The notes beneath the pieces are model-generated. The model saw nothing but the letters and a program-made list of their open reading frames with translations. It searched no databases and had not been told where the DNA came from. Positions 1 to 5,419 of a stretch of 5,419 nucleotides of DNA are shown here, piece after piece (the stretch's first letter is position 1; every line of letters starts with the position of its first letter). The DNA is taken from NCBI GenBank assembly GCA_002314525.1, contig DCGE01000225.1, positions 1 to 5,419 of the forward strand, given 5' to 3'. Source of the stretch: Prevotellaceae bacterium UBA1786. Lineage in GTDB: Bacteria; Bacteroidota; Bacteroidia; Bacteroidales; Bacteroidaceae. The position numbers and the translations under genes are program-made.

Positions 1-1787
1 TGGATTCTGTCAGAAAAAATAACGATTTACTCAGATTCAGCTACAATACAACCCTGGTTTCAACGGTTCTGACCGCGGTGGCTCCCCTTGTCACAACGCT
101 GGTCGACGGCATGTTTACTGGAAATCTGCTGGGAACAGACGCGTTCAACGCAGTAAACACAGTGATGCCTCTGGTCAATGCCGTCTGCGTTCTGACGCTG
201 ATATGCAATATGGGGGGAAGTGTGCTTGCAGCGAGTCAGCTTGCATCGGGTAATACAGAAAAGGCCAACAAGATATTTACAGTATCTCTGACATCAGCCG
301 TGGCTATTGTGCTGCTGACCATTCTGATACTTGCAACGAATATTGATGGAATCAGTTCTTTCCTCTGTCCGGGAGAGGGTGGGGCGGCGCAGGCTAAGAA
401 ATATTTGAGCATTATGCTGGCCTATTTCCTGTTTGTTCCCTTCTGTACGACATTGAACAATTTCATTGCAGTCGAGGGACATCCGGAACTGGTCACAAGA
501 AGTGTAATCATCTCAAATGTTATTAACATAATATTTGACATCGTTTTCATTGCGGTTCTTGAATGGGGTATTGCCGGCGCAGCTTGGTCAACTGTTCTTT
601 CCGGAATTATTAACCTGGCCATCTATATTCCTCACTTTCATAAAGGCAAAAGCAAGTATCGTTTAACTTGGAAGGCTTTTAATTCCGATACCTTGGAGAT
701 TTTGGGACAAAACCTGAAACAGGGTTTTGGGTTCAATATATTCTATATTGTTATCAACATCTTTGTGCTTTTCTGTAATGCACTGATATCGCATAAGTTG
801 GGCATGCTTGCCCTGTCTCAGTTCGGATTGTGCATTCAGCTGGAATCTGTCACATTCGGAGTCGGTGTCGGTATCTGTATGGCCGGTGTTGCCCACATCT
901 GCCGTATGCAGGGGGAGTGTGACACGAATGGGATTAGATTCGTGATCAACAGATGTCTTATGCAGGCTCTGATATTCTACGGGATTCTGGTTCTTGTTAT
1001 GGTTTTGTTCCCGTCGTTGATACTACAATGTTATGGAATGAATACACCTGGAATGGCAGAATTATGCCGCATTCCTTTCATTTGCTTTGGAATTTTCTAT
1101 CTCTGTTTTTCTTTCCTCGCTGTCTATTCGACTATTGTAATGCAGATGAACGGACACGTTGGGGGCAAGGTTTTCTTCATTTTTGGAATTGGCATACTGA
1201 CCGCGCTATCTATGTTGATGTGGTCCGGGGTATCGGCAAACAAAATATGGTTTGGATTCATTACTGGAAGCATTCCAATGGTAATCGGCTCTCTCTGTTA
1301 CACCTATAATTATCACCGAAAAAACACCGGAATCACGCGTTTCACTATGCTTGATACGCTCCCTGTACATGTCAGGTTTGATTATAGTATGGATTTCAGA
1401 CTGAAAAGAATGGACAGTATGATGCATGATCTGAAGGTTTTTACCGAAGTCTGCCAATTGCCTGATTTTATTATAAAGAATATTGAATACTGTTGCCGCG
1501 AATTGTGCGACAATGTGGGACAAAAGAGATTGAAAATGAATATCCAGTATTTTGATCTCTCATTCATTGAGACCGATAACTGTTTTCGTCTGATCATAAA
1601 AGATAACGGAACACCGGACAATACATTGATATATGACACTGAATTGCCGAACAATATAAAAAAGGCAGATCATATCCCGTCTGAAAGAGACACTCGCCTG
1701 TACCTTATTAACAATATGTCTGACCGGATGACCTACAATTACGTGTTTGGTATGAACATTTCCGTTTTAGAATGGAACAAGTTATAG
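1..1787 (+). CDS. MATE-family efflux transporter with C-terminal RsbW-like ATPase domain (5' end at or just beyond window edge)
   Basis: Inner-membrane antiporter of the MATE family, expected to export drugs or metabolites using a sodium or proton gradient; the substrate cannot be told. The frame is open from position 3, and bases 1-2 (TG) could be the end of an ATG/GTG/TTG start, giving about 595 residues. The GTG at 78 is internal because it would cut into the first membrane helix. Residues below are numbered from that codon. Family signs are the helix-1 pattern VDGMFTGNLLG with Asp10, the loop EGHPELVTRSVIISNVINII (133-152) followed by Asp154, GIAGAAWSTVLS (164-175), and a second-half counterpart around 258-280. 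About twelve hydrophobic helices end near 410. Residues 425-569 are an added soluble domain (separate entry). Most MATE proteins are about 450 residues, so the tail is a true extension. The transporter call is firm; its role is open. Confidence 0.9.
   Translation, partial: DSVRKNNDLLRFSYNTTLVSTVLTAVAPLVTTLVDGMFTGNLLGTDAFNAVNTVMPLVNAVCVLTLICNMGGSVLAASQLASGNTEKANKIFTVSLTSAVAIVLLTILILATNIDGISSFLCPGEGGAAQAKKYLSIMLAYFLFVPFCTTLNNFIAVEGHPELVTRSVIISNVINIIFDIVFIAVLEWGIAGAAWSTVLSGIINLAIYIPHFHKGKSKYRLTWKAFNSDTLEILGQNLKQGFGFNIFYIVINIFVLFCNALISHKLGMLALSQFGLCIQLESVTFGVGVGICMAGVAHICRMQGECDTNGIRFVINRCLMQALIFYGILVLVMVLFPSLILQCYGMNTPGMAELCRIPFICFGIFYLCFSFLAVYSTIVMQMNGHVGGKVFFIFGIGILTALSMLMWSGVSANKIWFGFITGSIPMVIGSLCYTYNYHRKNTGITRFTMLDTLPVHVRFDYSMDFRLKRMDSMMHDLKVFTEVCQLPDFIIKNIEYCCRELCDNVGQKRLKMNIQYFDLSFIETDNCFRLIIKDNGTPDNTLIYDTELPNNIKKADHIPSERDTRLYLINNMSDRMTYNYVFGMNISVLEWNKL
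1350..1784 (+). other. C-terminal HATPase_c_2 / anti-sigma-factor-like domain of the MATE protein
   Basis: This is a domain within the transporter gene, about 145 residues after the last membrane helix and in the same frame. It follows the order of RsbW/SpoIIAB-type GHKL ATPase domains: an N-box helix with Glu475 and Asn479 (RELCDNV), a G1 loop IIKDNGTP (506-513, with Asp509 and Gly511), and a closing DTRLYLINNMSDRMTY (538-553) before the terminal strand NISVLEW. The last part matches the usual G-x-GL-x-LI-x-x-x-x-D region in pattern, but the glycines are replaced (RDTRLYLI), and the N-box lacks the His often seen four residues after the Asn. Known relatives bind ATP and act as anti-sigma factors or switch-protein kinases. 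Here the domain would lie on the cytoplasmic face and might regulate the transporter or bind a partner. The fold call comes from motifs only; ATP binding is uncertain. Confidence 0.68.
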
Positions 1788-1806
1788 GAAACTAGACGAA
1801 CGAATA

Positions 1807-1844
1807 AGAATACGGAGGAAAACAGGCGTTTTCCTCCGTATTCT
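1807..1844. terminator. Bidirectional hairpin terminator between convergent genes
   Basis: A perfect 17-bp inverted repeat (1807-1823 with 1828-1844) closes on the 4-base loop AGGC. It lies 19 bases after the transporter stop and 33 bases past the stop of the K subunit gene read from the other side. Being palindromic, it forms the same stem in both transcripts. The arms contain A- and T-rich blocks, but the run after the stem is weak on both sides (ACGTTTAT on plus, TATTCGTTCG on minus). It is therefore not a textbook intrinsic terminator. Its position and perfect pairing still make shared termination, or 3'-end protection, the best reading. Confidence 0.75.
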
Positions 1845-1852
1845 ACGTTTAT

Positions 1853-1866
1853 CAGACTTGAGTCTG
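1853..1866. repeat. Short inverted repeat beside the terminator
   Basis: CAGACT and AGTCTG pair across a 2-base gap; more realistically this is a 5-bp stem with a TTGA loop. It lies between the main hairpin and the K subunit stop codon, so it would form in the 3' untranslated RNA of the V-ATPase operon just before the larger stem. It may help terminate or protect that end. It is short enough to be chance. Confidence 0.35.
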
Positions 1867-1877
1867 TGATTTATTGT

Positions 1878-2318
<441 letters not shown>

Positions 2319-2335
2319 TTAGTTATTATTTATAA

Positions 2336-4093
2336 TTATTTTGTCAAAGGTTCATATTGTGTTCCCCTTCCTTCATATCCGCAGTTCTTGAAGTATTCAA
2401 CGAATGTAAGACGGAGAGGATGAACGAATGCGCCGAGGCAGGCCATCGCAAAATTGATGGCATGACCGAACACAAGTACAAGGACATAAGGTGCATATTG
2501 CCAGGTAGGATCGCTTCCGAGGATCATCCCTCCCAAATTGTTGAATGCTTCACCGAGCATACCGCCTGCAAGTCCCAAAGCGTAAAGTCGGATATAACTC
2601 AATACGTCGCCAAGAAGTCCGGTGGCCATTTCGTAGGTGTTCCACAGTCCGGCTCCCACATTCTTCAACGGGTTGTTTCCAGGTTTGTTGAAGATGTAGA
2701 TACTCAATCCTGATACGATACCTATCACTATCATCGCAATCTTCGTAATGGAAGAATCAATGATGCTGGAAAGTCCCAAACCGGCTACACAAAGGCCTCC
2801 CACAATGAGAATTACCCATCCCCATGAGGAAACTGCTTCAGCTATTCCGAAACGTCTGGTGCGGCCGATTGCCTTGATAACCATTGCAAGGCTGAGGTGA
2901 ACAACACCTACAACTATGGCAGCAATCATCATGACATCGTAGGATGAGGCTCCAAATGTCAGTTTTCCGGTCAAGAAATGACTTTTGATGGACTCTGGAA
3001 TGAACGCCACCTTAGCGAGATTGACACCCATAAATGTGCCCATAATCAAGCCGATAACGGTGGCTCCGACTCCAAGAGTCACAACCAGACGCCAATGCTT
3101 CTTGAGTCCCATAAGGTCCACCTTTTTCAGCATAAAGCCGACAGCAATGAGCAGTAGTCCGTATCCGGAGTCTCCCATACACATTGCCCAGAAGAGCATA
3201 AAGAATGGAGCAAGAACAGGTGTCGGGTCGAACTCGTCGTATACCGGCATTCCGTACATTCCTGTAAGAGTCTCGAAGTTCCTTGCAAACCAGTTGTTCT
3301 TCAACTTGATAGGAGGATTGTCCTCTTTTGTTGCAGGTTCACTGAAATAGTATACTCCGATTTCATCCAATGCCTTGGCGATCTTTGCATCCTGCTCTGT
3401 TGGAGCAAATCCGATGTAAGTGTCAATTACGTTCTCAGCGGCAGTGACTGCGGCACTCTTTGCGAGATATCGCTGAAATTCAGCAGTCATAAGCGCCAGC
3501 TTTTCCTTCAATTCAGGAACCTGATCCTTTTCTGCCAGAAGGATGGCCTTCTTCTCTTCTATCTTTTTTTCGAGTTCTGCCATCTTTGCTGCAGATTCAT
3601 CGCAGCATCCGGAAGGCGCATCGCATTCGGAGATAGGGAAGGAGTAGTCTTCTTCGGTGGAGAAAGTCACAAAATAGACTTTTTCCTTGTCACGGGAGAT
3701 TACTTCGAGAGGATATTCGGCTGCCCATTCTTCAGAAAATTTCTTCTGGCTGGCACAATAGTAGTGAATGTTGAAACCGAGTTTGCCGAGACCTTCGATC
3801 TTCTCAGGTGAGAAAGTTCCCCAAGGAAGCCGTGCATTGTACTCTCTGCTGACTGCATTGTACTCTGCAACCAGAGAATTGTATTCCGAATCGCGGGTGA
3901 AATCACCTTTTTCGATGCGTGCAATGTTTTTCCTCAGGCTGTCTGCCTCATTGAAGAGTTGAGCAGAAGCCTCGTCTACAGGTTTCTTTGAACGGGTGAT
4001 GTCAATCACCCCGAGTTCCTGGATCTTGGAAAGAAAGTTCTCGCTCTCGCCGCCAAGCAGCACGAACGAGTATTTGGTCATTTTAACTATCAT
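2336..4093 (-). CDS. atpI: V-type ATP synthase subunit I (a-type membrane stator)
   Basis: Membrane stator subunit, homologous to eukaryotic V-ATPase subunit a. It supplies the two ion half-channels next to the K ring and ties Vo to the peripheral stalks. Of 585 residues, about 1-285 are cytoplasmic, with likely coiled coils near 42-88 and 167-215; about seven membrane segments follow from 293. Family motifs are MGDSGYG (306-312), SYIRLYALGLAG (499-510) with Arg502 as the likely channel arginine that meets the ring glutamate, and HAINFAMACLGAFVHPLRL (544-562) followed by VEYF and a Gly-rich tail. The length suits bacterial members. The ATG at 4093 overlaps the end of subunit D by 11 bases and has a perfect AGGAGG six bases upstream; Met5 at 4081 is a poorer start. 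Oddities are three EYN heptads (70-90) and a cysteine-bearing loop (Cys157, Cys163, Cys164). The gene is intact. Confidence 0.95.
   Translation of the reverse strand: MIVKMTKYSFVLLGGESENFLSKIQELGVIDITRSKKPVDEASAQLFNEADSLRKNIARIEKGDFTRDSEYNSLVAEYNAVSREYNARLPWGTFSPEKIEGLGKLGFNIHYYCASQKKFSEEWAAEYPLEVISRDKEKVYFVTFSTEEDYSFPISECDAPSGCCDESAAKMAELEKKIEEKKAILLAEKDQVPELKEKLALMTAEFQRYLAKSAAVTAAENVIDTYIGFAPTEQDAKIAKALDEIGVYYFSEPATKEDNPPIKLKNNWFARNFETLTGMYGMPVYDEFDPTPVLAPFFMLFWAMCMGDSGYGLLLIAVGFMLKKVDLMGLKKHWRLVVTLGVGATVIGLIMGTFMGVNLAKVAFIPESIKSHFLTGKLTFGASSYDVMMIAAIVVGVVHLSLAMVIKAIGRTRRFGIAEAVSSWGWVILIVGGLCVAGLGLSSIIDSSITKIAMIVIGIVSGLSIYIFNKPGNNPLKNVGAGLWNTYEMATGLLGDVLSYIRLYALGLAGGMLGEAFNNLGGMILGSDPTWQYAPYVLVLVFGHAINFAMACLGAFVHPLRLTFVEYFKNCGYEGRGTQYEPLTK
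3824..3886 (-). repeat. Three 21-base imperfect tandem units inside subunit I (EYN heptads)
   Basis: Three consecutive seven-residue units each begin Glu-Tyr-Asn (residues 70, 77 and 84 of subunit I). At DNA level the second and third units share the identical 12 bases GAGTACAATGCA, and the first differs slightly (GAATACAAT). The period of seven fits a coiled-coil heptad in the cytoplasmic arm. It may have grown by small tandem duplication. Confidence 0.6.
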
Positions 4094-4697
4094 TGCTTTC
4101 CTCCTCCTCTTCAGCAGCGTGGCGACTCTTCACAATCTTCTGGGAAGCTTTGGAGAGATTCTCCTCATCTTCCATAAAGCGTTTGATCTTTCGAATCGCC
4201 TCCTGGTAGCCAGGAATCTGGACCTTCTCATAAAGGTTAACCTTCTGAGTGGTCTTCTTCCTCTGATACTCAAGAATGCGGCTCTTTTCTGTGTATACTT
4301 CTGACTCGATGCCAAGCTGTGCAAGCTTCTTCAAGATCTCCACACCGTCCGTGTACCACATCGGTTTGGCGAACTTGTCGAACTCCTTGACATCGTATAT
4401 TACCCCTTTTAATTCAGGAATCTTAACTCCGGCAATCTTCCCGACGGAGAGCTCCACGTCCCTGACTGAAATCAGACCGGGCTCGAACTCATTCCAAAGT
4501 CGTGCAAGATAGTCGTAGTCCTTGAGAGCTTTGTCCAACTCCCTCAGAAGGCGGTCCGATTCAGCTTTGGCTGCAATCACACTTGCCCTGAGTGCTGATT
4601 CCTTGCTCTTCAGGGTAGGGAGCGCTTTCTGACGGGTCTTGAGCTGTTTTCCCAAGTTTGTCAGAGATGTCTTGTTATATTGGAATTTGATTGCCAT
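4083..4697 (-). CDS. atpD: V-type ATP synthase subunit D (central rotor stalk)
   Basis: Soluble central-shaft subunit that turns inside the A3B3 head and passes torque to the membrane ring. At 204 residues it has the usual length. The family layout is visible: an N-terminal long helix rich in Lys, Leu and Ala (about 7-68), a variable middle (about 70-135), and a C-terminal helix with the signature KKTTQKVNLYEKVQIP (147-162), followed by the long helix EAIRKIKRFMEDEEN. The protein ends in a short acidic tail, EEEEESNDS. The ATG at 4697 shares its A with the TAA of subunit B, and no Shine-Dalgarno precedes it, so translation is probably coupled to B. Its own end overlaps subunit I by 11 bases, and the Glu codons of the tail supply the ribosome site for that gene. 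The name follows A/V-type usage; it is not the F-type beta subunit that shares the symbol. Confidence 0.95.
   Translation of the reverse strand: MAIKFQYNKTSLTNLGKQLKTRQKALPTLKSKESALRASVIAAKAESDRLLRELDKALKDYDYLARLWNEFEPGLISVRDVELSVGKIAGVKIPELKGVIYDVKEFDKFAKPMWYTDGVEILKKLAQLGIESEVYTEKSRILEYQRKKTTQKVNLYEKVQIPGYQEAIRKIKRFMEDEENLSKASQKIVKSRHAAEEEEESNDS
4100..4105 (-). promoter_or_regulatory. Ribosome binding site (AGGAGG) for subunit I
   Basis: A perfect AGGAGG lies six bases before the ATG at 4093, inside the run of Glu codons that ends subunit D. It decides the start of subunit I at 4093 rather than 4081, which would sit 18 bases away. It is the only clear Shine-Dalgarno in front of any start seen in this window. 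The D and K starts have none. Confidence 0.7.
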
Positions 4698-5419
4698 TAT
4701 TCAGCGGGCCAATATTTTTCTACAATTGATTCCTTGATTCCACTCTCCGCCTTGCTGAAATACTTGGCGAAAAGTTTCCAAGTCGTGTCAAGCATCTCAT
4801 TGATTGAGATATTGACGTCAATGGAAAGAATCTGAGTTGCGTAGTCCTTGGCGTAGTCAAGGCAGCGACGGTCATAATCGCTGAGGTCAAAACCGTTTTC
4901 AAGTTTGGTTTTGGCGTTCTGTGCATCAGCGTAGAGACGTACGGAAGCATTCATAACCTGTGAGTGGTCTTCGCGAGTCTTCTTTCCCTGAACAAGTTGT
5001 TTGAGTCGGGAGAGTGAACGGAACGGATCGACGATTACCTTTCCTGTATCAGTATCTGCACGCAGGAACAACTGTCCCTCAGTGATATAACCTGTGTTGT
5101 CAGGGATGGCGTGGGTGATGTCGCCGTCATTCAGTGTGGTGACTGCGATGATGGTAATTGAACCTCCGTCAGGCAATTGCACTGCCTTTTCGTAGATCTT
5201 TGCAAGGTCTGAGTAGAGTGAGCCAGGCATTGAGTCCTTGGATGGAATCTGGTCCATACGGTTGGAGACAATCGAGAGCGCATCGGCGTAGAGGGTCATG
5301 TCGGTGAGGAGCACGAGCACCTTCTGGTTGAGGTCTGCAGCGAAGTACTCAGCTGTGGTGAGCGCCATGTCAGGGATGAGGAGTCGCTCTACAGGAGGTT
5401 CTTCGGTAGTGTTTACGAA
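4697..5419 (-). CDS. atpB: V-type ATP synthase subunit B, C-terminal part (5' end outside window)
   Basis: Non-catalytic nucleotide-site subunit of the V1 head, alternating with catalytic subunit A. The frame runs open to the window edge; 240 residues are visible, roughly the second half of a protein usually about 440 long. The Met at 5368 is internal, since the upstream codons read EEPPVERLLIPDMALTTAEY, matching the family. Diagnostic stretches are TDMTLYADAL, then PGSLYSDLAKIYEKA, DGDITHAIPDNTGYITEGQ and RSLSRL. The Arg at 5006-5008 in SLSRL is at the position of the arginine finger that reaches into the catalytic site of subunit A. KTREDHSQVMNASVRLYADA and a helical C-terminal domain ending YWPAE follow. 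The P-loop-like region lies in the unseen half. The stop overlaps the D start by one base. Subunits A, a DUF2764 protein and E would be expected further upstream in this operon type. Confidence 0.96.
   Translation of the reverse strand, partial: FVNTTEEPPVERLLIPDMALTTAEYFAADLNQKVLVLLTDMTLYADALSIVSNRMDQIPSKDSMPGSLYSDLAKIYEKAVQLPDGGSITIIAVTTLNDGDITHAIPDNTGYITEGQLFLRADTDTGKVIVDPFRSLSRLKQLVQGKKTREDHSQVMNASVRLYADAQNAKTKLENGFDLSDYDRRCLDYAKDYATQILSIDVNISINEMLDTTWKLFAKYFSKAESGIKESIVEKYWPAE

Noticed and set aside
78..80. GTG as the start of the MATE gene
   Set aside because: The frame is open back to position 3, and the upstream codons encode the N-terminus and first part of helix 1 (LLRFSYNTTLVSTVLTAV). 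A start at 78 would remove half of that helix.
953..1309. Open frames overlapping the transporter, such as the 118-residue one here, and those antisense to the V-ATPase genes
   Set aside because: They lie within strongly supported genes, and their translations show no family-like pattern; they are shadows in other frames.
2342..2347. TTGACA on the minus strand before subunit K, as an internal promoter
   Set aside because: It falls in the last codons of subunit I, has no TATAAT-like or Bacteroidetes TAnnTTTG element at a suitable distance, and sigma-70 style boxes are a poor guide in this likely phylum.
4079..4081. Alternative ATG for subunit I (Met5)
   Set aside because: The ATG at 4093 has an ideally spaced AGGAGG, and the resulting MIVKM start resembles family members; 4081 is too far from that site.

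Overview
The window holds the 3' part of one gene on the plus strand and, facing it, the distal part of a V-type (A/V-type) ATPase operon on the minus strand. Coding density is very high. No stretch over 100 bases lacks a gene, and no tRNA, rRNA, CRISPR array or insertion sequence is visible.

Layout: positions 1-1787 (+) encode a MATE-family multidrug/metabolite antiporter whose C-terminus carries an extra soluble domain resembling an RsbW/SpoIIAB-type (HATPase_c_2) ATP-binding module. A 90-base convergent spacer follows, with a 17-bp perfect hairpin that probably ends transcription from both sides. From there to the right edge everything is on the minus strand. In transcription order (right to left) these are V-ATPase subunit B (5' end outside the window), D, I and K. 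B/D and D/I overlap by 1 and 11 bases. I and K are separated by 29 AT-rich bases.

How the genes work together: B is the non-catalytic subunit of the V1 head, D the central rotor stalk, I the membrane stator that carries the ion half-channels, and K the rotor-ring proteolipid. Together they couple ATP hydrolysis or synthesis to ion movement across the inner membrane. K keeps side chains matching the sodium ligands known from Enterococcus hirae NtpK (T56, Q57, Q100, E129), so sodium coupling is a reasonable prediction. MATE proteins are often sodium-driven, so the two neighbours could share an ion currency, but nothing here shows co-regulation; they are convergent.

Organism: the B-D-I-K order with no F, C or G gene between them is the compact arrangement known from Bacteroidetes, Chlamydiae and spirochaetes. 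The mostly absent Shine-Dalgarno sequences, AT-rich leader of K, moderate GC content and protein style favour a gut- or rumen-type Bacteroidales bacterium. This is inference and no marker gene settles it.

The most unusual item is the MATE-ATPase-domain fusion. The V-ATPase genes look ordinary and intact. I do not see a clear undescribed multi-gene system.
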